This document shows positions 42,132 through 50,488 of a DNA stretch of 53,695 bases, one piece after another. The translations under genes and the position numbers were made by a program. The stretch is from an uncultured Alphaproteobacteria bacterium. Lineage in GTDB: Bacteria; Pseudomonadota; Alphaproteobacteria; RF32; CAG-239. The notes below the pieces were generated by a model, which did not search any database, was not told the origin of the DNA, and saw only the letters and a list, made by a program, of their open reading frames with translations. Position 1 is the stretch's first letter. Each line of letters opens with the position of its first letter. The DNA lies in assembly GCA_910587405.1 (NCBI GenBank), contig CAJUKS010000012.1, positions 1 through 53,695 of the forward strand. Reading direction: 5' to 3'.

Positions 42132-42881
42132 ATGAGTAATACCAGAAATTTTTTAGAAGCCATTTTTAACGGCGAAATGCCGGTAACCCGAAGAAACCGT
42201 TATACCGGAGAACCGGAAAGCGTTTATTTCAACTATGATCAAAATCGGGAAGAGTTGGTCGAAAGCCCCGTTCGTTACGGTCGTGCGAGTTCCCGATTTT
42301 CAGAACCTATGGCCTTTGCGCAGATGACGCCGGCAGAGCCGGATTATTCGCGTTATGGTGATGATATCCCACCCGCTTTAATTGAACGGATGAATGCGGA
42401 TCGGCGTTTTTGGAATGTCATGAACCGCTATACGATTCCCAATGAAGGCGGGTATAGTAACCGTCCCACTGATCGAGGTGGAGAAACTAATTTTGGCATT
42501 AGCCGTAGTACATATCCTAACGAAGATATCCGTCATATGACGCCTGAAAGATCACATGCTCTCATATACCGCGATTATTGGGATTATAACAACCTTTACA
42601 CATTACCGGACGGTTTGGTGGAAATAGCTTTAGAATCAGCAGTTAACCGTGGCGGTCCGGAAACAATTAAAGATATTCATCGCAGCTTAGGGATTGAACC
42701 GCCGGGTGATATCATCGGTCCGCTCACTCATCGGCGTTTGGCGGAATCGGATATCGATCAGGTTCGAAGAGATTTTGCCGAACGGATGCGTAATCATTAC
42801 CGCAATCTTGCCACTCAAGACCCTACCCAGCAAGAATACCTTAGCGGGTGGATGAATCGCGTAGATAGATTAGAGCGTTAG
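42132..42881 (+). CDS. GH108-type lysozyme-like protein
   Basis: 249 residues. The C-terminal part (about 91-248) is a glycoside hydrolase 108 / peptidoglycan-binding domain: NEGGYSNRPTDRGGETNFGIS holds the catalytic Glu105, and the family helical core follows, including YRDYWDYNNL. These muramidases cleave the murein glycan. The first 90 residues are polar, unlike the family and without a signal peptide. Such a make-up is found in phage endolysins and in lytic effectors sent out by other systems. No phage genes surround it. Its stop overlaps that of the convergent Cys-rich exported protein gene. Confidence 0.85.
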   Translation: MSNTRNFLEAIFNGEMPVTRRNRYTGEPESVYFNYDQNREELVESPVRYGRASSRFSEPMAFAQMTPAEPDYSRYGDDIPPALIERMNADRRFWNVMNRYTIPNEGGYSNRPTDRGGETNFGISRSTYPNEDIRHMTPERSHALIYRDYWDYNNLYTLPDGLVEIALESAVNRGGPETIKDIHRSLGIEPPGDIIGPLTHRRLAESDIDQVRRDFAERMRNHYRNLATQDPTQQEYLSGWMNRVDRLER

Positions 42882-43321
42882 TCTGTTAAATTAGCATTCA
42901 AAGCCCGGAGATAATCTTCGACGATTTCCCGGGTTTTGTTTGCGGCGGTAGATTTGCCAATCACAACTTTAGCGGTGCCACATCCGGTGGTGTCACAAGC
43001 GTCGGTTGTTTGGTATACTAAATTGCTTATGGCATAAGAAGCCTGCATATATTCAGTTAGGGCCTTTTTGTGCTCGTCTGCCCGCTTCGTGTATTGTTGA
43101 TCGATGATTTTATGAATAAGTGATTCATAGCAATCGACGGCGCTGTAAGCACTTTCGATCATCTCTGCGGTTGAAAAAGCCTCGTGAGCTGTTTGTTTAC
43201 GATTCTGATCGCATTTTTCCAACTCGGCGCGATAACCGTTAATAATGTCTTCTTTCGATTGATGTGCCGAAACAGAAGTGCTGATCAGTAAAATCGCTAA
43301 AATGAGAACAAGTTTTTTCAT
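42878..43321 (-). CDS. Small exported Cys-containing protein
   Basis: 147 residues with a Sec signal peptide (cleavage after VSA, residue 19). The mature part is helical with four cysteines (37, 64, 109, 114), able to form two disulfides in the periplasm. The length, Cys pattern and helical make-up recall LprI/DUF1311-type lysozyme inhibitors, but the match is only by eye. It converges on the GH108 gene and the stop codons overlap, so an inhibitor or immunity role is a testable guess. AAGGAAAAC precedes the ATG at 43321. Confidence 0.65.
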   Translation of the reverse strand: MKKLVLILAILLISTSVSAHQSKEDIINGYRAELEKCDQNRKQTAHEAFSTAEMIESAYSAVDCYESLIHKIIDQQYTKRADEHKKALTEYMQASYAISNLVYQTTDACDTTGCGTAKVVIGKSTAANKTREIVEDYLRALNANLTD

Positions 43322-43471
43322 GACGTTTTCCTTAACCTTATATCTGAGAAGATAATACAATTCTCTGTCCGCAAAACAAGCAAAATGTCGGTTGTACCGC
43401 TATAAAAAGAGTATGCTAAAAATTTTTTTCGTGCTATAAATTTCGGAAATTAAAACAACTTCGGATTAAAA

Positions 43472-45061
43472 ATGCTTCGTATCAGTAACTTTAAACTTCC
43501 GCTGTCAAGCGATGAAAAGAAACTGCCGCAACTTCTGGCGGCGGCGATCGGCGTGCCGGTTACCGATGTCAAAATTCTCAAAAAAGCGATTGATGCCCGC
43601 AGCCGTTCCCGGATTTGGCTGATTTATACTTTGGAGTTTGCGACTGCCGATGAGCCGCAAGTTTTGCAACGCCGGCTCCCGTTTGTTGAAAAGAGCGAGG
43701 CGACGCCGCCGTTGAAAATTCCGTCTTCGCGGCTGAACAGGCGGCCGTTGGTGGTCGGCAGCGGTCCGGCCGGAATGTTTGCGGCATTGATTTTGGCGCG
43801 TGCCGGCGCCAAACCGATTGTGCTTGAACGCGGCAAAGCGGTCCCCGAACGGCAACGGGATGTCGAAAATTTTTGGAACCGCCGTTGTCTTAATCCCGAT
43901 TCCAACGTTCAGTTCGGCGAGGGCGGCGCCGGTACTTTTTCCGACGGCAAACTGATGACCGGAATCAAAAAAGACCGTTACACTGCCGAAGTTTTTAACA
44001 GTCTGGTGGCTGCCGGCGCACCGGCCGAGATTCTGTATCTGGCCAAACCGCATCTCGGGACTGACAAGCTGGCGTTGATCGTGCAAAATATCCGCGCCGA
44101 GATCGTGTCTCTGGGCGGCGAATATCGCTTTGAAAACCGGTTGGAAGACCTGACAATTGATCAGGAACGCCTCAAAGCGGTTAAAATTCGCGCCGCTGAC
44201 GGTACCGTTTATGAAGAACCGGTTTCGCATTTGGTGCTGGCGGTGGGACACAGCGCGCGTGACACCTTTGAGATGTTGCACCGTCGCGGTGTGCCGATGA
44301 CGGCGAAGGCTTTTTCGGTCGGGGTACGGATCGAACATCCGCAGTCCTTGATCAATCGGGCGGTTTATCATGATTTTGCCGAATATCCCGGCTTGGGTGC
44401 CGCCGATTACAAACTGGCGGTACACCTGCCGAACGGCCGCTCTGCCTACAGCTTTTGCATGTGTCCGGGCGGCGTGGTGGTGGCCGCGGCGTCGGAAAAC
44501 GGACGGGTGGTAACCAACGGGATGAGCTATTATGCCCGTGATCGCCAAAACGCAAACGCGGCGCTGCTGGTCGGGGTGACACCCGAGGATTACGGCGGCG
44601 ATCATCCGCTGCAGGGAATGTATTGGCAACGGCAGTTGGAAGAAAAGGCTTTTGTCGCCGGCGGACGAACCTATGCCGCTCCGGCGCAACGGGTGGAAGA
44701 TCTGTTGAAAGACCACCGCTCATCCCGCGGGGGCGTGGTGATTCCCAGTTACGGTTGCGGCGTGGTTTGGCGTGATTTCAAAGATGTTCTGCCGCCGTTT
44801 GTGATTGATACGCTCAAACTGTCGATTGCCGAAATGGACAACAAACTGCACGGTTTCAATTTTCCCGACGCCGTAATGACGGGGGTGGAAACGCGCAGTT
44901 CGTCTCCGGTCCGCATGATGCGGGACGATAATCTGCAAAGTCCGCTGACCGGCCTGTATCCCTGCGGCGAAGGCGCCGGTTATGCAGGCGGCATTGTTTC
45001 GGCTGCCGTAGACGGCATCAAGGTTGCGTTGAGCGTTTTGCAAGAACGGAACGGACAATAA
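43472..45061 (+). CDS. FAD-dependent dehydrogenase (COG2509 type)
   Basis: 529-residue flavoprotein. After an N-terminal ferredoxin-like domain (1-85), the FAD-binding VVGSGPAGMFAALILARAG (near 92) and ERG begin the Rossmann core. QFGEGGAGTFSDGKL follows, then the C-terminal GLYPCGEGAGYAGGIVSAAVDGIKVA that closes over FAD. This group is widespread but its substrate is unknown. The NAD(P)-type glycine motif is single. Weak ribosome site, and no operon partner nearby. Confidence 0.88.
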   Translation: MLRISNFKLPLSSDEKKLPQLLAAAIGVPVTDVKILKKAIDARSRSRIWLIYTLEFATADEPQVLQRRLPFVEKSEATPPLKIPSSRLNRRPLVVGSGPAGMFAALILARAGAKPIVLERGKAVPERQRDVENFWNRRCLNPDSNVQFGEGGAGTFSDGKLMTGIKKDRYTAEVFNSLVAAGAPAEILYLAKPHLGTDKLALIVQNIRAEIVSLGGEYRFENRLEDLTIDQERLKAVKIRAADGTVYEEPVSHLVLAVGHSARDTFEMLHRRGVPMTAKAFSVGVRIEHPQSLINRAVYHDFAEYPGLGAADYKLAVHLPNGRSAYSFCMCPGGVVVAAASENGRVVTNGMSYYARDRQNANAALLVGVTPEDYGGDHPLQGMYWQRQLEEKAFVAGGRTYAAPAQRVEDLLKDHRSSRGGVVIPSYGCGVVWRDFKDVLPPFVIDTLKLSIAEMDNKLHGFNFPDAVMTGVETRSSSPVRMMRDDNLQSPLTGLYPCGEGAGYAGGIVSAAVDGIKVALSVLQERNGQ

Positions 45062-45102
45062 AGAACAGGTTGTTTCAACAATCTGAGCCGGAGAGTTGAA
45101 AA

Positions 45103-45128
45103 AAGCACCGATCATATGATCGGTGCTT
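45103..45128. terminator. 26-bp perfect palindrome; terminator of the ferritin-like gene
   Basis: A perfectly palindromic stem with no loop spacer beyond its centre, followed by six T when read on the minus strand. It lies between the flavoprotein (+) and ferritin-like (-) genes. On the plus strand the T-run is short. Confidence 0.7.
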
Positions 45129-45274
45129 CGCGTTTCCCTAAACTGATTATTTGGAGTGTCTGTCTTTTAGGGAAAAATGTTACCAATGGCTTCATTTTGT
45201 CTTATTTTGACTTTTTTTGTTTTATTTGTCAAATAATAAATCGAGAGATTGCCGATAAAAGAAAAAAAATATTC

Positions 45275-45802
45275 TTATTCGGCGTTATTTCCGGGTTGCG
45301 GTTCTTTGGCATATTTGGCGCCGCTGTTAATATCTTTCAGATAATCTTCCCAGTCTTGTTCATGGTCAAGTTCCTGATGAAGAATTTTGCGCGAGATTGA
45401 AAAAGTTTCGTAATCTTTGCCCCAGCAAAGGTCGCATATTTCCTGATAACGCTTGACGGCGCAACGTTCGGAAGCGAGGTTTTGCTTGAGGAGTTCAACG
45501 TCAAAAGGATTTTCCGGTGAAATATAGCGGCAAACGGCAACTTTTTCCCAGTCTCCGGGACTGAGAACAGGGGTACCCCCCAGTTGAATGATCCGGGTTG
45601 CCAGCCAGCCTGCATGTTCCAGTTCTTCGCCGGCATGTTTCATAAATTCTTTTTGAATGGCGCGACGCATCGGTCCTTCAATTACCTGGGCTCCGACCCA
45701 GTACTGATAATAGGCCAGCCACTCTTCCGCATAGGCAACGTTTAAAAGATTTAACAGTTCGGCGTGGTCGACGCTGCTGATTTTTTTTGCCATTTCACCC
45801 AT
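45275..45802 (-). CDS. Ferritin-like (bacterioferritin/Dps-type) diiron protein
   Basis: 175 residues, a four-helix ferritin-like fold. Metal ligands are visible as E in AYAEEWLAYYQY, E-E-x2-H in HAGEELEHAGW, E in LASERCAVKRYQEI, and E-x2-H-like LDHEQDWEDYL. This arrangement fits a diiron oxidase storing iron or removing peroxide. AAAAGGAG precedes the ATG. With rubredoxin it points to oxidative defence in a low-oxygen organism. The exact subfamily is uncertain. Confidence 0.82.
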   Translation of the reverse strand: MGEMAKKISSVDHAELLNLLNVAYAEEWLAYYQYWVGAQVIEGPMRRAIQKEFMKHAGEELEHAGWLATRIIQLGGTPVLSPGDWEKVAVCRYISPENPFDVELLKQNLASERCAVKRYQEICDLCWGKDYETFSISRKILHQELDHEQDWEDYLKDINSGAKYAKEPQPGNNAE

Positions 45803-45926
45803 TGTTTTTCTCCTTTTGATTTAAGAATGGTTAAATACAATGAGCTAGATAATTACTGTTAAAGAAAAATCAACCTATCGTTCTTATAATAAGTTTATAA
45901 AGATGTTGAATATTTGCGGAGGAAAC

Positions 45927-46562
45927 ATGGTTTTAATAGCCCCCAGTATATTGGCCGCCGATTTCGGCCGCCTCGCTCTTGAAACGGCAGCGGTCGAAGA
46001 CGCCGGCGCCGATTGGCTGCATTTGGATATCATGGACGGGCATTATGTGCCCAACCTCACTTTCGGTCCGGCCGTGGTCAAAAGTCTGCGCGACGGCAGC
46101 AGCCTGGTTTTTGACACTCATCTGATGGTTAGGGAACCCGACCGGATGATCCCGTGGTTTGCCGAGGCCGGTTCCGACATTCTGACGGTTCATGCCGAAG
46201 TTTGTCCGCATTTGGACCGCACTCTGGAAATGATTCGCGGCTTGGGCAAAAAAGCCGGGGTTTCGCTCAATCCTTCGACGCCGGAAACCGTGTTGGAATA
46301 CGTTCTTGACAAACTGGATCTGATTTTGGTGATGACGGTTAACCCCGGTTTCGGCGGCCAGTCGTTTATCGAAACGCAGTTGGAAAAAATCCGTCGGGTT
46401 AAGAAAATGGTTGGCGGGCGACCGATCCTGATTGAAGCGGACGGCGGAATTAATCCGGTGACGGCACCGCGTTGTATTGATGCCGGCGCCGACGTGCTGG
46501 TTGCCGGCAGCGCGGTTTTCCGCGGCGGCAATTATGTTGCAAATATTGCGGCTTTACGCTAA
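45927..46562 (+). CDS. rpe: Ribulose-phosphate 3-epimerase
   Basis: TIM-barrel epimerase of the pentose phosphate pathway, 211 aa. The metal and catalytic motifs are LHLDIMDGHYVPNLTFGP, the HAE strand, MTVNPGFGGQ and EADGGI with the second catalytic Asp. I placed the start at the ATG at 45927 with GGAGG six bases upstream; the ATG 24 bases earlier lacks one. The next gene, a response regulator, follows by 39 bases. Confidence 0.95.
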   Translation: MVLIAPSILAADFGRLALETAAVEDAGADWLHLDIMDGHYVPNLTFGPAVVKSLRDGSSLVFDTHLMVREPDRMIPWFAEAGSDILTVHAEVCPHLDRTLEMIRGLGKKAGVSLNPSTPETVLEYVLDKLDLILVMTVNPGFGGQSFIETQLEKIRRVKKMVGGRPILIEADGGINPVTAPRCIDAGADVLVAGSAVFRGGNYVANIAALR

Positions 46563-46601
46563 ACTCTGATAAATGACAATCCGATAAGAAGGAGAACCGA
46601 A

Positions 46602-47309
46602 ATGGCTTTGGTGATGGTGGTTGAAGATGAAGAGGCTCTGGCCCTGCTTTTGAAATATAATCTGGAAAAAGAAGGCTATGAAGTCATTTGGGAGTCTTCG
46701 GGCAACAAGGCTCTGGCCGCGGTCGAAAAATATTGCCCGTCGGTCATTTTGCTCGACTGGATGCTGCCCGAACTTTCGGGTGTGGATATCTGCAAAATGA
46801 TTCGCAACAAGCCCGATATTAAGGATATCCCGATTATCATGCTGACGGCCAAAGGGGAAGAAGAAGACAAGATTAAGGGGTTGTCGGCCGGTGCCGACGA
46901 CTATGTCACCAAACCTTTTTCGGTGCCGGAACTGATGGCCCGGGTCAAAACCAACCTGCGCCGGGCGCCGGAACTTTTGCCGCAAAAAGAACTGGTGTTT
47001 GAAGATATCCGCATGGATTTGTCGGAAAAAAAGGTTTTTCGCGGCGACAAATATATTCATCTCGGGCCGACCGAATTCCGGTTGCTGCGGATGCTGATGG
47101 AAACGCCGGGAAAGGTCTTTTCGCGTGAGTTTTTGCTTAAGAACGTCTGGGGCAACAACATTTATGTCGAATCGCGCACCGTCGATGTTCATATCCGCCG
47201 GCTGCGCAAGTCGTTGAACGAATTCGGCCCCGATTATATCCGTACCGTGCGGGCAACCGGTTATGCGATTGATACCGGTCATGCCGAAGACAACGAGGGT
47301 GAAAAATAG
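46602..47309 (+). CDS. PhoB-like OmpR-family response regulator
   Basis: 235 residues: receiver domain (1-120) with acidic pair VVEDEE, phosphoacceptor D52 (LLDWMLP) and K in DYVTKPFS, then a winged-helix DNA-binding domain (130-225) with PTEFRLLRML and DVHIRRLRKSL. PhoB/OmpR type. No histidine kinase is next to it, so it is an orphan regulator whose kinase lies elsewhere. The acidic tail (HAEDNEGEK) is short. AAGGAG precedes the ATG. It may be cotranscribed with rpe. Confidence 0.88.
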   Translation: MALVMVVEDEEALALLLKYNLEKEGYEVIWESSGNKALAAVEKYCPSVILLDWMLPELSGVDICKMIRNKPDIKDIPIIMLTAKGEEEDKIKGLSAGADDYVTKPFSVPELMARVKTNLRRAPELLPQKELVFEDIRMDLSEKKVFRGDKYIHLGPTEFRLLRMLMETPGKVFSREFLLKNVWGNNIYVESRTVDVHIRRLRKSLNEFGPDYIRTVRATGYAIDTGHAEDNEGEK

Positions 47310-47323
47310 CGATTCTGCCGCGG

Positions 47324-47352
47324 TTGACAAAAAAACGAAGAAAGTATACACT
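47324..47352 (+). promoter_or_regulatory. Promoter: TTGACA-17-TACACT
   Basis: A perfect -35 hexamer and the same TACACT -10 as upstream of 28750, about 40 bases before the ATG at 47391. A 15-base spacer with TATACA is an alternative reading. Confidence 0.6.
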
Positions 47353-47390
47353 CAGCTTCAAAATGATTATTATTTATAAATTTCTGAATT

Positions 47391-47810
47391 ATGAAACAAG
47401 AAACTGCAAAAACAGCCGCCTGTATTCTTCTCGGAGCAGAAAGCATCGGTATGATGGCGGCATTTATAATCAGTGTGTTAACCGTGGACGCGTGGGGAAA
47501 CGTTCAACTTTCCGAGTGTGCCTTATGGGCGACAAATTACGGTTTTTTTGTGTTGGCTGAGTTAACGGTGCTTTATGGATTCGTCCTGCGTCCGCTCCGC
47601 CGCAAAGCGATAAAGAACTTTTGTCCCGTCAACGTTCGCAATTGGCGTGTATACGGCGGCGAAGCGCTTTTTGTCGTTTTGTTTACGTTCTGCGCTTTTC
47701 TTCAGTGCGCATGGTTGTCAATCGGGGCTCTGAGCGTTTATTCGCTGTGGAAACTGGCCGAGATTGTCAAAGACCTTTCGCGCTTGAACAACAGCAACGT
47801 CTGTTTTTAG
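47391..47810 (+). CDS. Small polytopic membrane protein, function unknown
   Basis: 139 residues with about four membrane helices (10-28, 38-62, 84-105, 108-125) and a short basic loop (RPLRRKAIKNFCPVNVRNWR). No family recognised. The ATG has no Shine-Dalgarno site (TAAATTTCTGAATT). It converges with the gene at 47882-48286 and shares a bidirectional terminator with it. It sits between phoB-like and tgt, and looks like an insertion. Confidence 0.65.
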   Translation: MKQETAKTAACILLGAESIGMMAAFIISVLTVDAWGNVQLSECALWATNYGFFVLAELTVLYGFVLRPLRRKAIKNFCPVNVRNWRVYGGEALFVVLFTFCAFLQCAWLSIGALSVYSLWKLAEIVKDLSRLNNSNVCF

Positions 47811-47827
47811 AACTGACGGTTCTGATC

Positions 47828-47866
47828 AAAAAATAAGGTTAGCTTGAAATGCTAACCTTATTTTTT
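47828..47866. terminator. Bidirectional intrinsic terminator
   Basis: Perfect 13-base arms around a 7-base loop (47831-47843 with 47851-47863), A-run on the left and T-run on the right. It serves both convergent genes without Shine-Dalgarno sites. Confidence 0.92.
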
Positions 47867-47881
47867 ATGATGATCACGATT

Positions 47882-48286
47882 TTACCTTTCGCTCGGGCCC
47901 GGGGTGTCGGCAACTGTTTCGGCTGTAACGACCCCGTAAGCGTTTCCGACTTTGTCAAAGGCCACTTGTTTGCCGGTGGCCGTCGTGACGGAAAGCATTT
48001 GGCGTTGTTGTACAAGCGCGGCGGAAATTGTAGGCAGCAGCGGCAGATGATAGCGGCTTCTTTCCATATAATTGTTTCCGAAATACTTGAGAACGACGAT
48101 AACTTCGGCCTCGGGGTTGAAAGAAGCGTTCTCAACTCGTTGCAGCTGACAACTTTCAATTAACAGTCGGTTGATGCTTTCTGTACTTTTGCCGGAACGG
48201 GAAGACAGGCAGATGACCAAAAACGCGATGATCATGAGACTGATGCCGGCGACGGTTAATCTTGATCGTTTGTCTTTTTTTCTCAT
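47882..48286 (-). CDS. Single-span membrane protein, function unknown
   Basis: 134 residues: basic start (MRKKDKRSRL), one membrane helix (10-28), then a periplasmic domain with two or three strands (AEVIVVLKYFGNNY, QMLSVTTATGKQVAF). No family recognised. No Shine-Dalgarno site before the ATG, and the AT-rich upstream region resembles that of 47391. The two converge at a shared terminator. Confidence 0.6.
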   Translation of the reverse strand: MRKKDKRSRLTVAGISLMIIAFLVICLSSRSGKSTESINRLLIESCQLQRVENASFNPEAEVIVVLKYFGNNYMERSRYHLPLLPTISAALVQQRQMLSVTTATGKQVAFDKVGNAYGVVTAETVADTPGPSER

Positions 48287-48440
48287 ATTGTAAAAATTAA
48301 TAATTATTTATTGCCATTTATTATAAAGGGTGTTGTCTTTTTTGTCTATAAAATTTATCGGTATGATGATCAAATTTCTTGCTATGGATAATATTTTACG
48401 GCATTATAAGGGCCAAAACAGAGAAGGAAGACTGGAAAAA

Positions 48441-49565
48441 ATGAGTTTGAAATTTGAAATCCTCGGCCGTTCGGGCAAAGCCCGCCGCGGTCGTCTGCAT
48501 ACCAAACACGGAATTGTCAACACTCCGGCCTTTATGCCGGTCGGCACCTGCGCCACCGTCAAGGCGATGATGCCGGAATCGGTGGCGGCCACCGGCGCCG
48601 AAGTACTGCTCGGCAACACCTACCATCTGATGCTGCGTCCGGGCGCGGACCTGGTCGAAAAAATGGGCGGTTTGCATCGGTTCATGAATTGGGACAAACC
48701 GATTTTGACCGATTCGGGCGGTTTTCAGGTGATGAGCCTGACCGGACTGCGCAAGCTGAACGAGCAGGGGGTGGAGTTCAGCTCTCATGTCGACGGCAAA
48801 AAATATTTCCTTTCTCCCGAAGAGTCGATGAAGATTCAATATAAACTCGATTCGAACATTACCATGTGCCTGGACGAATGCGTCAAACTGCCGGCCTCCT
48901 ATGAAACCGTCAAACAATCGGTAGAAATGTCGATGCGTTGGGCCCAACGCAGCCGTGATGCCTGGATTAACCGTGACGGTTACGGCATTTTCGGTATTCA
49001 GCAAGGCGGAGATTATCAGGATTTGCGCGCTTATTCGGCGGAAAAGTTGAAAGAGATCGGTTTTGACGGCTATGCCATCGGCGGTTTGGCGGTCGGCGAA
49101 GGACAGGAAACGATGTTTAAGGTTCTTGACTATGCGCCGGGAATGCTGCCGGATGACAAACCCCGTTATCTGATGGGCGTCGGTCGGCCGGATGATATCG
49201 TCGGCGCGGTTTTGCGCGGCGTGGACATGTTCGATTGCGTGATGCCGACCCGTTCCGGCCGTACCGCTCAGGCGTTTACCCGTTTCGGCACCGTTAATAT
49301 TCGCAACGCCCGCCACCGTGAGGATCCGCGGCCGTTGGAAGAGGGCTGCGACTGTCCGTTGTGTACCCATTATACCCGCGCCTATCTGCACCATTTGCAA
49401 AAGGCTAACGAAATTCTGGCGGTGATGCTGCTGACTTGGCACAATATCCGTTACTATCAACGACTGACCGCCGGTTTGCGCACCGCAATCGAAAATAATG
49501 CTTTGGACGCGTTTGCCGCCGATTTTTATGCCGATCAGGCCCGGGGCGATATTGAGGAGATTTGA
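48441..49565 (+). CDS. tgt: Queuine tRNA-ribosyltransferase
   Basis: Exchanges guanine for preQ1 at position 34 of GUN-anticodon tRNAs, 374 aa, TIM barrel. D91 in LTDSGGFQVMSL is the general base/binding Asp. GIQQGG and the zinc site C-x-C-x2-C...H (GCDCPLCTHYTR) are complete. Start at ATG 48441, where homologues begin (SLKFEILGRSG), with AAGGAAG upstream. The frame is open for 37 more codons. First gene of a four-gene operon. Confidence 0.96.
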   Translation: MSLKFEILGRSGKARRGRLHTKHGIVNTPAFMPVGTCATVKAMMPESVAATGAEVLLGNTYHLMLRPGADLVEKMGGLHRFMNWDKPILTDSGGFQVMSLTGLRKLNEQGVEFSSHVDGKKYFLSPEESMKIQYKLDSNITMCLDECVKLPASYETVKQSVEMSMRWAQRSRDAWINRDGYGIFGIQQGGDYQDLRAYSAEKLKEIGFDGYAIGGLAVGEGQETMFKVLDYAPGMLPDDKPRYLMGVGRPDDIVGAVLRGVDMFDCVMPTRSGRTAQAFTRFGTVNIRNARHREDPRPLEEGCDCPLCTHYTRAYLHHLQKANEILAVMLLTWHNIRYYQRLTAGLRTAIENNALDAFAADFYADQARGDIEEI

Positions 49566-49567
49566 AA

Positions 49568-50488
49568 ATGACAGAAAACCCGCATTGTGTTCCATCTAAA
49601 AATCTGCGCGTCTGCGTTTCGGGCGGCCATTGTGACGGCAAGGATCCGGCCTATGTCGAAGAGTGTTACAAAATGGGCGCCAAGATCGCCAAAATGGGTT
49701 TTCGCCTCGATTACGGATTTTCGAACTCGGGCGTGATGGGGGCGGTTGCCCGCGGCGTGCTCGATAATTGGAAAGAACGCGAAGACAAATATTATAATGA
49801 CGTGACGCCGATTGTCGGCGTAACCACCCGTGAATATTACGAACTGTATGAAAAAGACGATATTTTGCAGCAAATCAGCGAAGTGGTGTTGGAAGATACG
49901 TTAGAAAACCGTAAAATCAAGTTGTTGGAAGCGGATATCGTGGTGTTTGCCCCCGGGGGCGTCGGCACTTTGGACGAACTGGCTTATGATTGTGTGGCGA
50001 TGCAGGACGGCTTTTTGAAGACCAAACCGTTCATCATTTATAATATCAACGGCTTTTTCTATCATATTCTCGAATATCTGAAAGTTCTGGCGGCAAGCGG
50101 TTTTGCCGCGCCGGTACCGTTCATCGTCGTTGACGACAGCGAAGAGCTGGAAACCGCTTTTCGTCTGCTGCGGCTGCGCTATAACAATTGCTCAAATTCC
50201 GAAGAAGCTTATGCCGCTGCCCGGCAGTTGGCTTATGAACTTCCCTATTTCCTCAAGAAGAAAACCGACAGCAGCGTCCATGTCGAAGACATTATGACCG
50301 CAATGGAAAAAATCAAGTCGGACGGCAGCGACGAACAAAAACAGGTGTTGGAAAGCGAAGTTGAACAGGCTTATCTGGAAAAAGAAATTGAGCGCATGTA
50401 TGATCGGCTGGCTAAAACCGGCCGCGATACGGCAATTGTCAGCGATAAGCTGACCCGGCTCAAACAAAGGAAGAAAAAATGGAAATAA
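49568..50488 (+). CDS. LOG-family protein
   Basis: Rossmann-like LOG/lysine-decarboxylase-like domain (1-200) with SGG near the start, the catalytic Arg and Glu helix (ENRKIKLLE) and the PGGVGTLDEL motif that binds nucleotide phosphate. LOG enzymes release cytokinin-type bases from nucleotides, and the bacterial role is often purine or nucleotide hydrolysis. The final 100 residues form a long charged coiled coil not usual in LOG proteins. Its start is two bases after the tgt stop, and its end overlaps the ABC gene by ten bases. Confidence 0.83.
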   Translation: MTENPHCVPSKNLRVCVSGGHCDGKDPAYVEECYKMGAKIAKMGFRLDYGFSNSGVMGAVARGVLDNWKEREDKYYNDVTPIVGVTTREYYELYEKDDILQQISEVVLEDTLENRKIKLLEADIVVFAPGGVGTLDELAYDCVAMQDGFLKTKPFIIYNINGFFYHILEYLKVLAASGFAAPVPFIVVDDSEELETAFRLLRLRYNNCSNSEEAYAAARQLAYELPYFLKKKTDSSVHVEDIMTAMEKIKSDGSDEQKQVLESEVEQAYLEKEIERMYDRLAKTGRDTAIVSDKLTRLKQRKKKWK

